A stretch of DNA of 64,000 nt from Tubiluchus corallicola (GCA_030141605.1 JAQGDQ010000065.1:558001-622000), one strand, 5' to 3'. Positions 24,187-36,639 are shown, counted from the stretch's first letter. Numbers and translations: made by a program. Notes: generated by a model not told the origin, from the letters alone.

Positions 24187-24410
24187 GAAGTGATTGAATA
24201 AACTCATAATTGTTGAATTTTGAAACAAAGTTTGCTCCAAAATAGGAAATTTATAGGAAAAATTTGGAATGCACCCTAGACTTGAACGAGGGATATTTTG
24301 AAAGCGAAATGTCTCTTGTTCAAATTCCGAATTTTTCACATTTCCTGTGTTGAAGCAAATTTAGTTTCAAATTCAACAATTGTGGATTTGTTTCATCATT
24401 AATAATGATA
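24187..24410. repeat. ~220-bp near-palindrome (MITE- or foldback-like)
   Basis: The left arm, with AATTGTTGAATTTTGAAAC, TTTGCTCCAAAATAGGAAAT and AAAATTTGGAAT, is matched in reverse complement by the right arm with ATTCCGAATTTTTC, ACATTTCCTGTGTTGAAGC and GTTTCAAATTCAACAATT. The left arm has an extra 11 bases (GCACCCTAGAC). The centre lies near 24305. No coding capacity. It could be a small foldback or MITE-type element or a long hairpin RNA locus. Confidence 0.85.
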
Positions 24411-25682
24411 ATAATCTCAAAATTATAAAGAATTTGTTTTTTCTGCAACTTGTATTTTAATGCGATAGCTACCATTCAATAGTCAAAGAAATCATTATTA
24501 CACAAGCTAAACAAAGTAAATTATAGTTGTTACTATATTTGAAATGAATAAAAATGGTCACTTGTAGTAGTAACTACATATTTACCCGTTTAAACAATTA
24601 AAATAAACACAAACACAGAATTTACAATTACATTGCAATAATTAGTCTGGCATATAAAGTACACTGAACATAATTAAGCCAGTTTTAAAATTAAATACAA
24701 AAACTCACTGTATTTCATTTTACACAATGCAACGTAATGTTTCACCGTAAGAGCATGAAAAACAGTATGTGCAGTCACATAACGTCCTACAATTGGAGTT
24801 CAGTCTAGCTGACAGTTTGTTCGGCAGTTTACTTAACATTGGTCTTCAGTTTATCACACAGAGATGAAGATGAAGTCTGTTGTTTCTCAACATTTTCGTC
24901 CATTACAATCTCAGGAATAGATACAGTTCTTTTTGTGCTTATAACGCAGCTTTTTTATGCAACCTTCATTGATAAGATGTAAGTCAGCTGATTATTTCAT
25001 CATTGATATAAGCTTCTTCACTATCCAGTCACCTAAGCCGAATAATGTGTAATCCACCAATATAACCCTGCATCCTAAAATCAACAAAATACCGTTGTCA
25101 GAAAAAATTGCATTTATTGGAACTTTTGATTTGTTATTAGGCCTTCCATTAAGTAATAAGTAAAACCATAATAACAGTTATTTGCATTTAATTGACGAAT
25201 ATATACGATATAACCTCTGACAGGATTAGCAAATGAAACGACATTTAAAAAAATGCAACAGTAACTCTTAATTGAGACCAGCTGCATAAAAACGGCAATC
25301 TGCTAATAGATAGCCTACAATATGGAAACATTATAAATGATTAAGATTAAGGTCTGGTCATTGTGCCGTGGGCATTAGCTCTAATGATAATAAACTTCAT
25401 TAAATTTCAAAAAATAGGCAGCTTAGGTAAATAAAGAGATTGTACTGTACCTGTTTAACACGAAGTGAAATTTAGATGAAAAAACAGTTAGGCATGGACG
25501 TGGTGGCTATGTATCCGTAGAGTTTTCCTGAAGTCAGTGCTACTGTAATTTGCACTATTACAGTTACAAGTGCATGGTACCCATTGTTGCATTACTTTTT
25601 GCGTTGGTTTCGCAATCTCTCTCTGAGGACATACCATCGAAATCTATGTATGTCATCGAGCTTCGTCATCATTAGACTTCAC
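24411..25682. other. Unassigned interval
   Basis: AT-rich; no motif found on either strand. Confidence 0.4.
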
Positions 25683-25740
25683 AGCATTTAAAGAATTTAT
25701 TAAATCATAACAATTAATGACAATTATCACTAATTAATGC
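25683..25740 (+). repeat. Third partial copy of the 22.6-kb repeat
   Basis: TTTATTAAATCATAACAATT and then AATGACAATTAT match 22846-22887 almost exactly. Confidence 0.8.
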
Positions 25741-25844
25741 TCATCCATAAATAACATCATTCTCCTGTTTAAATAGTTTACACAAACCCAACCCACAACA
25801 CACTATTTATACGTCATTTAACACACGTGTTATACCATGTTGAG

Positions 25845-25915
25845 ATTATGTGGCACAAAGGATGAACTTTTGACTCCCAAACAAAGGTTTGGGAGTTCGA
25901 TCTCCATTTTGGACC
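25845..25915 (+). other. tRNA-like sequence, possibly SINE-derived
   Basis: A box-like TGGCACAAAGGATG is followed by a region ending GGTTTGGGAGTTCGATCTCC, close to a tRNA T-arm and B box (GTTCGATYCC). The acceptor stem does not pair convincingly, and the anticodon arm is unclear, so a working tRNA is unlikely. A tRNA-derived SINE relic or chance are the alternatives. Confidence 0.3.
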
Positions 25916-26179
25916 TTTTAACCTCAAATTATGACGTAATTATAGATCATTAAACTTTACAAAATAGGATTTCTCAGGTAGCTTAAAAAATTTCCCGGAG
26001 TGTCGGGCATACCCCCTGGAGGTCCCTAAATCACACAGAGTCGCACAAAGTGGCACATGTTGCTGAGCTGTACAGTGAAGCTGTAGAGCCAAGAATCCCA
26101 TAATGTGCTTTAACATGAGAGGAAGATGCCCATACACACACCTACCAATGGTTGCAGTTTATTTAAGTCTTAATTCTTA

Positions 26180-26700
26180 AGTCTGCCATGGTGAAGTTTT
26201 TATTTAGCCACTCGGGATCATCATTAGTAAAGTACTCACTTGCTTCACCGATGATATTTTCCACTCTAGTTTTCCATAAAGGGTCATAATATTTTTCTCT
26301 AACATGACTTCCCCTGAAGAATGCCTTGTATAATACACTACATTTGTCTTTGGTGTCACTGCAGTATTCTTGACCATCGTGTGATGTCTCAACTGAAGAT
26401 GCTTTTTGCTGTGTAAATAATTTTTTTAAGACTACCAGGATTCCACATCCTTTTTACCCTTTCATGTCTTCCGTGCGTTCCAAGAACCAGTTAACAGAAA
26501 CCGTTTGTAGAGCTTCTTCAAATTGAGTTTTTGCCTGCAGATACGAGTTTTTGTTTATTAAATTGGAGTGGCTTAGGTACTGTTTTTTTTTTGGCTGTTC
26601 TGACTTCCTTGGATAAGGCTGATAGTTCAGGCGTCCAGAAAAGTTTCGAGTGTGAACATATTCGTTTTTTGCACAAAGTCGTGTCACTCGCTTCGTTTTA
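26180..26700 (-). mobile_element. LINE relic: ORF2 linker between endonuclease and reverse transcriptase
   Basis: The minus strand reads FWTPELSALSKEVRTAKKK (about 26585-26645), a frameshift, SYLQAKTQFEEALQTVS and WFLERTEDMK, then a stop, SSVETSHDGQEYCSDTKDK, YKAFFRGSHV and ASEYFTNDDPEWLNKN with FTMADLR. The W.PEL..LRK.VR start, the DG.Y..D and FPGS-like blocks, and the closing (F)T..EL are the linker signature of jockey/RTE-like ORF2 proteins. The reverse transcriptase that should follow is absent below 26180. Upstream of 26880 lies the GA tract. Confidence 0.7.
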
Positions 26701-26889
26701 CAATTGTATGAACAAGTCCCATATCTCAACAGGCTTTGCATCATTAGTCAGCTCAGTGAACTTATTAAAATTAACCTGCATCTTATTTTCTAAACAGCCG
26801 GACCAACTGTGCCAATTGCTATTTGCTAGAATCAAATACATCGCGGAAGCGTTGTTTCGAAACATTTTGAGCTGCTAAGCTACTACCGC

Positions 26890-27490
<601 letters not shown>

Positions 27491-28749
27491 GATTGAGCAA
27501 TTAAAATGGCAACTGGAATCTTTCTGTAAAAATATATCACGGGTTTTCTGGGGAAAAAAACTTTATATCCATACTAATAACCATGCATGGTGCAGATGGC
27601 CCTTCCAATAAGCTTTTTGACTGAACAGGCCTCTCTTATGGAGCTGTGAAAGAGCAAGTTGTCGCGGTATTTTACACGATTTTCAAACGTGGACTGAAAT
27701 TAGTGAATCAGAAAAATGAATTCAATATTTGATACTTTTACAACAGATAATTTCATCAAAATCTTACTTCTGTGCCCTCTTTTCGTGTTCGGCCACCAAT
27801 GAATCAGCATCTCTACCAGCACTAACTACAGAAAATAGTAGTAGTAATGACACGGCCGTAGCAACGATGATACGCACCAGTTCTGATGTTGTTTTCGCTA
27901 GCTTCCTAGTGAGTATCATCATCTGTAAAAAGTTAGTTCTCATGTTATTAAGTAAACAAGCTACAGTCATGAAATTTGTTTTGTGTGTACCTTGAATAAT
28001 AAGTAACACAACGGCGTAGTATGCGGTTATTTAGACCTGCTTATTCTGCTTAAACTACTTTGATTGAATCATTTTTACAGTATTCTCGTATAAATGCCTG
28101 GTATTGTTTCTCTTTGACGGTCTATGCAGTCGTGTGAACGTTAGGTGTTTTGTTCTCCTAATGTTATATGAAACAAGATTAATGTTATTTTCCTTTATAA
28201 GATAATAATGTTTTTTCCTTGGAGTAATATTAATCCTTTGCTGTTGTTTGATAATGTCTGAAATCTTTGATTGACTTGTTTGTTTATTATTATGTGGGCA
28301 GGAAACTTAATACCAAACAAACCAAAATTTTATAAAATGAATTTTTTTCAACCTGTCCACTTTTCCTTCACTAATCAGCTTTTTAAATAAATCTTACAGG
28401 AATTTTTTCTCGTTTCGACCGACAAAACTTCATGTTAAAGTTTACTATTGCTTGTATTTTGAATTACATATATAAGGTGTACCAAAATCTTTTCAGTGTC
28501 TAGGGCCTCTTGAGCCCTTAATCAGGCCCTGTTAAATAATTGTGAATTTTAAAAAACGGTTACAAATACTCAAAATTGATTTGATTTGATTTGATTTATT
28601 AAATATGAATATTCATAATTCAGTTTTCATAATTCATATTAACTAAACTGCTGTTTATGACTAAGTCGTAAACATAAGATTTTACAATATAACCAAAACT
28701 GCAAGTGCCGGCTGTGGAAAATCCTTGCCAACTTAATCTTTGTCTCAAA
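27491..28749. other. Unassigned interval
   Basis: A minus-strand frame (27764-28009, 81 codons) has a hydrophobic run IIVATAVSLLLLFSVVSA resembling a signal anchor, but no family can be named. A short ATTTG repeat lies at 28577-28599. Confidence 0.35.
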
Positions 28750-29645
28750 ATCATAATTTTTTCCCTATTGCTCAATTTGCCATGCTTGATTACCTAGAAA
28801 ATGCATTTTGCCGGAATTAAAATTGGAACTTGTCACTTTTGGAAAAGTGACTGATTGGAAAATCCCTGAGATAACCCATGAAACATTAAAAAACAAACTA
28901 GTCTTAAGCAGAGACAGAGAGCCAACGGCATTATCTGAGACAACGGCTGCCATTGCAGATGAACATTCCAATGCAGATCATAATGATTTTCCACAGCCTA
29001 CTCTATTTGAAGTGTGTTGATTCAAAGACCTACTCGATACTTCGTGAGACTAACCAAGGCATATCGATTTGTTAGGAAATGCAAACATCTCAGCACGGAG
29101 ACTGATCAGCTGCAAGTTAAAGAGATAAAGTATGCAAGAATGCTCTATGTTAAAACAAACGCATCAAAAGCAAAAGTTCGAGTGTGTTTATATACATGTG
29201 TTACACAACAAGAGCAGTACATTTGGAACTGGTAAAAGACTTCTCTGCAGAACAGTTCTTACTTTGCCTCAGCCGATTTATTGCAAGAAGAGGAAAACCC
29301 GTAATGATTGCATCCGATAATATTGGTCTTACCAATTTTAAACTTACCAAACCTACTTGACAAAGCATTGAATTCGACAGTTTCTGATTCAGATGTAAAA
29401 TATTACCTGGAAAAAAGCCAACAGGGAGTAACCTAGAAATTCACTATAGAGTCTCCTCCCTGGATGGACGGCTATTATGAGCGTCATGTGGGATTAATCA
29501 AGCAATCCGAAGAATATGCCTTGCAAGTGTACAGCTTGCTACAATATTATCTGAAACTGAGGCCATGTTGAATTCAAGACCTATTGTATATGTCGGTGAA
29601 GATTTTGATTCGGCATTTGCATCCTGATTGGATTCTGGATTCTAG
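28750..29645 (+). pseudogene. BEL/Pao retrotransposon pol relic: RNase H-integrase linker and integrase core
   Basis: Integrase joins retrotransposon cDNA to the genome. In order: VTDWKIPEI (28840s), then TKAYRFVRKCKHLSTETDQ and EIKYARMLYVK (29050-29155), the region before integrase in BEL/Pao pol. After a frameshift: TRAVHLELVKDFSAEQFL (about 29203-29255) and FIARRGKPVMIASDN (29277-29321), which carries the second catalytic Asp. Later PPWMDGYYERHVGLIKQ (about 29455-29505) carries the catalytic Glu, and ETEAMLNSRPIVYVGED (29555-29600) ends the core. The first catalytic Asp region is not seen. Several frameshifts and stops make it dead. Confidence 0.85.
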
Positions 29646-29814
29646 AATTCCTGTTCACCTTTTGGTTTGAATTTAAAGTGTGGTGTGACAGTTTTCCACC
29701 TGCATGGCTATGACGATTCCAACTACCAGCCGATGTTTTCAGTACACTTGAGTCCATTCTCTGGCTTCTAGTAACTAGCAGTGTCCTGAAATTCATTGTC
29801 GGGCTGAATTGGTG
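29646..29814. other. Unassigned, probably downstream BEL/Pao flank
   Basis: No LTR or poly-purine tract could be identified. Confidence 0.3.
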
Positions 29815-29885
29815 ACTTCACAACTGGCAAATTTTCTGGGGCAAATCATCTGTTGGCAAATTGTCCAGGGGCAAAATACGTTTAT
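29815..29885 (+). repeat. Minisatellite, four ~15-bp units GGCAAATTNTCTGGG
   Basis: GGCAAATTTTCTGG, GGCAAATCATCTGTT, GGCAAATTGTCCAGG and GGCAAAATACGTTT follow one another directly. Unit length and AAATTT-GG composition resemble the other 15-17-bp minisatellites in this window. Confidence 0.7.
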
Positions 29886-30394
29886 CAGCTGCCTTTTGTT
29901 GCTACGCTTTTTCTTTTGGTTTCTTGTGGGGGGGGGGTCATGTTGTAAAAAGCTTTTACCATAACAAGCAAACAAAGCAACTAAAACAATCACAACAAGC
30001 AAAGTCAACGTAACATATCGGAAAAAGTGAGATAAAACTGCGAGTTCTGCCTACTTTGAGGCTTTGCAAAAGCAGTGAATTTATAATACTACAGCTTTAG
30101 ACTACAGCAATATACTAACGCAAATATGCATTTCGTGATATACCTGTAAACAAATTCAAATCACAGGTGCGGTCAAGATCACGCTATACATACAAACAAG
30201 TGCAACTATTAGTTATCACTAGAAATCTGTTAAATATTTCTATTCGCATTCTGACTAATATTAAATTTCACGACAGGGAGAAGACAAACATGTTGCAGAG
30301 AAATAAAAAAATAAAAATTTATTTGGTAAATAGAGCCAGTTTAAAATTAATTTATCAACAGGCATTATCTCTTAACTTTGTCTTCACGTAATAG
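29886..30394. other. Unassigned interval
   Basis: A G run lies at 29930-29938. No gene motif seen. Confidence 0.4.
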
Positions 30395-31365
30395 TAATAG
30401 TAGTAGAAATTCATTGACATTACTCCAGCAAACAATTCAGAACAAAATAATAATAATAACAATAAATATCACTCTACATACATCCTTACGTTTATACTAT
30501 ACAATAGCATTGTAGCGAGATTGTCATGGGAATTAATTTAGCATATCTGTCATTACTATTGCACATGTTTCCGGCTCTAAATTAAACAGATCGTCTGTAC
30601 TATTAAAAACCATATACTACCATAAACCTGTACTATTTAAGTGTTGGATTGAGAGATACATAAGTTTGAAAACGTGTTTTTGTTAGACTCTTCCTTCTAA
30701 TCACCTCGCGTAAATCTTTTGGGATATAATTAGGGTAAGACTTAAATGGACGACAGAGGCAATCGATATGGGCTCGTCTTCACTGATATAGGGCATCTTC
30801 TTAGATAGCAGTTGTCTCCGCCTTTTCAAAATTAATTCTTTTAAAACAGGCATATCTGCTTCTATATAACACAACTCGTTTGCTTAGGAATATTTTACTC
30901 CCAGTAGTGCTTTCACAACTTTGTTGTATAATACCTCGAGTGCGTTAACCAAGTTCCTGCTGCGTAAGTCAGCACACTTGTAACGCAAGCCTCTGCCACA
31001 GTTTTCTTCAGTGTAAATGGCATATTATAGTTATAGTTGATGAACGATGTAAATTTCAACAATTTCTTGCTATCATCTCCTTGCACGATGAGATTTCTCT
31101 CTCTTTCCTTTGCATCCATTAGATTCATAAAACGCTGTTGCTCGTTGAGAATCTCACTATGCTTATCAATAGTCTTGATAGTTTCACCCAAACGCTGCTT
31201 CAATTCTGCATTCTCTGCTTGCAAATCTGATATAACGTTTAGTCTCAACTCCATGCATGCGATGATTTCATTTTTCATAGCAGTCGTCAGATCCGGAATG
31301 TTCCCCGTTGCGATTCTGTCTTCGTCTCTCGTCCCATTGTCGTCGTTCAGCGCATTACGCATCAC
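30395..31365 (-). mobile_element. Internally deleted LINE: ORF1 N-terminus joined in frame to ORF2 C-terminus
   Basis: A 150-codon minus-strand frame (31365 to 30913) starts with an ORF1-type acidic N-terminus and a coiled coil (DLQAENAELKQRLGE; EILNEQQRFMNLMDAKERER; NLIVQG). It then passes without a break into KFTSFINYNYNMPFTLKK and EACVTSVLTYAAGTWL, an ORF2 block that normally follows the reverse transcriptase core. After a frameshift: NKVVKALLGVKYS, a stop, NELCYIEADMPVLKELIL. The UTR contains the same C-terminal and 3' sequence as the copy at 3857-4193, ending near 30400 in CTACTACTATTACTATTA. Endonuclease, reverse transcriptase core and the ORF1 RRM are absent. Confidence 0.8.
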
Positions 31366-32680
31366 CAGTGCTATTCTAGTTTTACTGCATATCTTTCTAT
31401 TTACAGGTCTGTTTCACTCTTTGACTTACATGCAAATACACAATTATTAGTGATTTTCATATACTGTTGGCTTTGCATATAAAGCTGGTTGCTGTTTGTG
31501 TGCTCTACCACACTGAAAATGACACTGCAGTCAAAACGTTTAGCATTATTTTATATTTTAAAATTTTTAATAAGAGCTGCTCCTTTAAATAATCGTATAT
31601 ATTACTCGTCTTGAAATAAGAGCAGCGAAAATCATAATAGCAGTCACCATACATATATCGACTGCAAATAAGTTAATGTAGAGTTATATCCGTGCTTGTA
31701 CATTAAGCGGTTACAAACCACAGAGAACTCCTCAAAATCCAGCGAAAATTTCAAAAAAAGCATGCAACTCATAAATCCAGATTGGCAGATTAACCCAATT
31801 ACAGACTCCCAAACCACGAACAGATTGCAACAAGGCATTGCTGGTTTTTTGGTTTTTGACTATGTACTTGACTATGATTATTTTATGTTGAATTAATTTT
31901 ACCAAATGATAGTCTTGTTTTTATGTTTAGATTGCATATCATTTATATGAATGTGTGTAAATTAACTTCACACTTGTGTAAAATTGTCTATTTTATTTGT
32001 ATGTAATTTATGTAAATACATATATTAATTTTGTGCGTGCATAACTTATTTATTTTACTTATAACTTTTTAAGTAGACCAAAGAGTCCCAACAATATTAG
32101 TTTAATTTAAAACGAGTATGATAGTATGGTATACTATGAAGTTTTATAGTAAATAACTGTGCATATGTTTTATTCACTATCAGTAATATAGTTATCTAAC
32201 ATTTGACATATGCAACTTTTTAACTTATAACAACCATGAACAATTATATAAATAATGGCTTTTAAAACCCGGTTGGCTTCAATATGGCGGCTAGTGAGTA
32301 TTGTTGTTCGTGAGCTGAGCAATAAATTGCGTGTACATGGCGCACTTTGTGATTTGTTTAGGAGATTTTTGTTTCATGAATGTTTAACATGGTATATGCT
32401 GTCTGGTGATATGTGAGATGAAATTTTTGTCGTTAGAATTCGTCGGATAAAAAAGTTTCTAAACCCTGTACTGGTGGGCTAACGTTCTTGGATACAGCTG
32501 ATATACAGTTAAGTCACGTTGCCTGATTTTTTCACAAGTACAATTACAAAGGCCGTCAAAACTATAATTTAATATTATTTGTTATTTATTAGGCACATGA
32601 GATAAATACAGAAGTAAAAAGTAAACAGTAAAATTTTATAGCTATAGTCAATATGAAGGTTGTGCCTACCACTGTGTGCC
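31366..32680. other. Unassigned interval between two LINE copies
   Basis: No motif seen. 5' UTR sequence of the two divergent LINEs is likely at both edges. Confidence 0.35.
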
Positions 32681-34475
32681 ATGGATGACAGCAAGGAACT
32701 AAATTCTCAAACAGATCGCTGCTTGTCATCGATGAAATAGTCTATTTTGAATTGTTGCGAGACATTTTTTCTCCCACACCTATGTACAAAGTCTGATGCT
32801 GAGCTCCACGAAAACGTTAATGAATCTGATCTAACTGGGGAGCGGATTCAAACGTAAACACTCGCAATTATCAAGCGTGAGTTCTCAGGGGAGCCCGATT
32901 AGTAGAAGTACGAAGCATTTTTTCGGACTTAGCATTGACGAACTGAAGGAAATTATAAGGACGGAGGTTAAGAATGCAATACACGACGAATTAAATAATT
33001 TCGTCAATAGCGAGAGATTTAACGAGTATCTTGAATCTAGATTAGATGACGCTAAATCTTACACTGACGCAAGAACTTCGACACCAATAGCGAGATTTTG
33101 AAAATCCACACAGAACAACTCCAAGAATATGTCATTCGTATTGCCAAATCTGATTCAGTTGCCAAATTGCCAAAATTGCACGAAACCCGATATAGAGTCA
33201 CGTGTGCCCACTTCTTGCACAAAGTGCACTTCGATCGATAATTTTCAAAAATTTGGTTCTATTTTATTTAAATCTCAGAAAAATGGTGTTTTCCTCATCA
33301 TTATTGTTATTACTTTTTTTCAAAATGAATGTCTAATATGTAAAAAAGGCAAAGAAGTCATGCAACTAAGAGTTCTTGAAAATAGGCATTCAATTATTAC
33401 TGGATAACTGCCGATATAATCTACGATTACGAAAAAGTTTGAGAACATGGAATTTCTACAATCAAAATTTTGTGATATCTGGGCTTCAATATCCTAAAAC
33501 ATTAAGCCGTGTTGAAAAAGTGAAGCATTGTACTTGATTCCTAGCTTAGCTGGAACCAACATGTTGAGTACATAATTAAGCCAATTAAATAATTCACCCA
33601 TTTGTCCTGCTGAAACACAAAATTAATTCCTTCCGCTTTGGTGTTTTAAATAAGATCTTTAGAATACCATATTGCTAGAATATGGAATCGTAATATGGGG
33701 CAATTGTTCAACTAACAATTTTACTAAAATTGAAACGGTTCAGTATAAAATAATTCTATGTAATGCAAGAGCTATGAAAGGTACGAGTCAGCGCAATCTT
33801 AACCTGTTGCTAGGTCATCCATCACTCAAAGAAAGGAGTGAATTACTTACGGTATCTATTTTGCAAAAATATATTATCATAACGCCCTCAATACTTATGT
33901 ACCATTTTAGAAAAGTATCGTTCTATCAGACATTACTCGAGGGGTGATCCGTACCTTTTAAAACCTACTGCTCAATTATATAACAGTCTTTTCTAAAGAG
34001 CAATTAGGCTTTGGAATAAGCTAAGTATTGAATCAAGGCAAACGTGTATTAGTAAAACTGTTTTTAAACGCCTTGTTTCTAAGGAGTGGGAACATCCTAT
34101 AATAAATATCTGTGTAAAAAAGGAATGAAGACAGAAAACATGAAATGTTAACAAATAGATTTATTTTGAAATTTACACAGTTGAATTCTGACTTGTTTAC
34201 TCGCAATCTAACACATAGTCCAATATGTTCTTGTAATACATCCGTTGAAAATTATGTACATTACTTTTTTGAACGTACACATTATGCAAATGAGCGCAAT
34301 AATTTCCTAAATGAAATACTTTGTAACAATTTCGTTAGTCACGAGCAAATTGTAAATTTTAGTCATAAATCTATGTCTGATTCAATGATGAATTTTTTGA
34401 ACTTTTACAATAATGAGGTTCTATTTACAATAGTTCAAGATTTTATAAAATCAACCAAAAGGTTCAAGTAAAAAT
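32681..34475 (+). mobile_element. Internally deleted LINE: ORF1 N-terminus and ORF2 C-terminus
   Basis: ATG at 32681 starts MDDSKELNSQTDRC, a stop, then NESDLTGERIQ; a frameshift leads to FGLSIDELKEIIRTEVKN and NNFVNSERFNEYL (32920-33040), typical of ORF1 N-termini. About 300-400 unassigned bases follow. From 33500 come ORF2 C-terminal blocks: LSWNQHVEYIIKPI, LEYGIVIWGNCSTNNFTK (about 33675-33725), MKGTSQRNLNLLLGHPSLKE, AIRLWNKLSIES and ICSCNTSVENYVHYFFE (34225-34275, a CxC...H...-type knuckle). The frame stops at 34469. The order matches LINE ORF2 after the polymerase core; endonuclease and core are missing. Confidence 0.8.
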
Positions 34476-34784
34476 AAATATTGAGTAAGAATAAATAAAC
34501 AAGAATATTGCTAAATGAAAACAACATTGCTATTGTTCTTGCAGATTAGAACTTGTACTTATTTTGACGTGAATCCATGTATTGTTTAATTTAGATGATT
34601 TGCTGCATTGTTTAATGCCCGATCATATATATTATGCAAAACTGATATATGGGCCTAATTTATATTACTTGCTTGAAAATCTTATCGATGTTATATTAGC
34701 ACTGATGTTTTAATGCACTGACTCACTTGCACCTGCACTGTGGAGAGACTTGAATCAGGTACTAGTATTTTGTTAATTGAAATC
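34476..34784 (+). other. 3' UTR of the preceding LINE
   Basis: Non-coding sequence leading to GAGACTTGAATCAGGTACTA and TTTTGTTAATTGAAATC, immediately followed by a TA tail. I take it as the element's 3' UTR by position and because it ends in a short tandem tail. Confidence 0.5.
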
Positions 34785-34851
34785 TTAATTATATATATAT
34801 ATATATATATATAATCAAGATTTCAATATATATATATATATATATATATAA
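34776..34851. repeat. (TA)n with inverted repeat of the LINE 3' end
   Basis: TTGAAATCTTAATTATAT, then TA repeats, then ATAATCAAGATTTCAA, which is the reverse complement of the first block with one mismatch, then more TA. The result is a hairpin at the LINE terminus. Confidence 0.85.
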
Positions 34852-35124
34852 GTATTTGTTGTATCCATTTAAATTCTTATTCTTAGAAATTATAATTATT
34901 TTATATTTGTTTAACAAACTTTTACCTTTCTGTACCAGTTAGATCCTTCTAATTAAAAACGGCAAAGAATGCTCTGCTTTGCGAACAACCAAAAATTGAA
35001 CTGTGGCATGCTTCAGTCTCAGTCAAACTTTCTCTTGCCTGCCAAGGAATGCGACGCATCTTCTTGCGCAGTTGCTCAGCCCAAGTATCTACAGATATTA
35101 ACTGCAGGTAGTCGGCGTTATTAC
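34852..35124. other. Unassigned interval
   Basis: No motif seen. Confidence 0.4.
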
Positions 35125-35360
35125 AGCTGATAATGTAATAAATGCCCGATATTGTACTACAGAAAAAAATTAGCGCATAATGTAATAAAAATCAACGCCT
35201 AATGTAATAACTAACAAATAATGTAATAAAAAACTAAATTAACGCATAACGCAAAACACCGAAAACGCATAATGTAATAACCTGAAGTTTAACGCATATT
35301 GTAACTCCACAAAAACGCGTAATGTAATAACAAAAATTTAAACCGATAATTTATAACATG
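35125..35360 (+). repeat. Irregular tandem repeat of AACGCATAATGTAATAA
   Basis: About nine occurrences of a 14-17-bp core ([A/G]CGCATAATGTAATAA and variants) separated by 5-15 variable bases, for example near 35173, 35195, 35262 and 35314. Core conservation with variable spacing differs from a simple minisatellite. Confidence 0.8.
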
Positions 35361-36639
35361 TTCAAAATAATTAGCTGAACCAATGTTAGTTGGTAGTAGA
35401 GGTGTAGTGATGTAGTAATAAGCTATTGTAGTTTTCAATATTTTAGAGCATTCTTTATTCTGAACCCGTGTTTACACAATCATCCGGTTTTTCTTTAAAG
35501 GTAAAATAATAGAAACTTATTGCTCTGCTTATTATGGCTGCCAGTCTTGGCGATTAGATACAAAGAGTCTAGATCAATTAAATACAGCTTGGAATATTGG
35601 AAATGGGAATTTTTTTCTTTACCATGGCGCACACATAGTAATTTATTTAAGCTTTCCGTTGTGGCATGTTTCTGTTCGAATTGTAAACTTCATAGGTCAA
35701 TGTCTTTTGTCATTGAGTGTATCTGTGCAGTATCTTTGTAAAATCGTTAACAAAGATGTCAGAAACACAACTGGGTTGAACTTAAAATATTTAAGCAGTT
35801 CACTAGGGATTACTAATATATATATTAATAGTGCAAACAGAGAAACCACAATTAACAGCAATGTTAGCGAAGGTTGGAGTACTTGGAGTACGTTGGGCTT
35901 GACAATAGCCAGTTAGCTATATTAATAGGCTATCTTGCAACAGTGTAAAGTCATTACTGATATGGTCTTGTATATAGGCCTAGTGTGCAAATATTATATA
36001 GTGTGCATATTTATTTAATGAATTGTACGAAATAAAGATTATATATATATAAGCATAATCTAAAAACAAAGGTATGTGATTAACAGATTTGAAGAATAAA
36101 AAAGTGTCATATACGTAACGTCTATGTGGCGTACTGGTGTGACGATGTTGTCTAATTTTCGCTATTACAGATGGGTGGTTCGTGACCTAAGTGTAACCCT
36201 TAGGTAAAAAATGAAACACTTAGTCGAAAACACTGAGAAAAACCACTGAATTAATAAAATAATGTAACAATTTAATGAATATCTCGAAATACATTGCAAG
36301 GCAACAATTAATAACAGAGATTAAACCGGCTAAGGTAAAAAAAGAACAACGTAACGTTTTTCACACAGGCCTGTCTCAGGATCACCAAGCGACTTTCCTC
36401 CTGCTTCCATCCAACGTCATCTCTCTGACTCCTCACCTGTGGGCTTCGTCGGGAAATGGTGCACCATAGAACGGTTGACTACACTACCTCTTCATGCATC
36501 CGATTACGTGAACGACGTCTCCAAACTTTGACGACTCCTGATGACGTCTTCGCCGCCACTTATATGACGCCAAAAATAGAATAGCATTCGCACTCCTGTA
36601 CTCGTCACAAGATAAGGATCACCAATTTCGTAATCACAG
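35361..36639. other. Unassigned interval
   Basis: Open frames of 62-85 codons near 35520-35916 and 36275-36695 show no motif. No exon structure apparent. Confidence 0.4.

Noticed and set aside
24240-24330. tRNA-derived SINE on the minus strand (CCTCGTTCAAGTCTAGGG)
   Set aside because: The B-box-like text lies in the loop region of the long palindrome and no A box or SINE tail accompanies it.
25845-25915. Functional tRNA gene
   Set aside because: The B-box and T-arm look right, but acceptor and anticodon stems do not pair well; kept only as tRNA-like.
27764-28009. 81-codon minus-strand frame with a hydrophobic helix as a membrane protein
   Set aside because: A single hydrophobic run in AT-rich DNA is weak evidence; no homologue or exon signals could be named.
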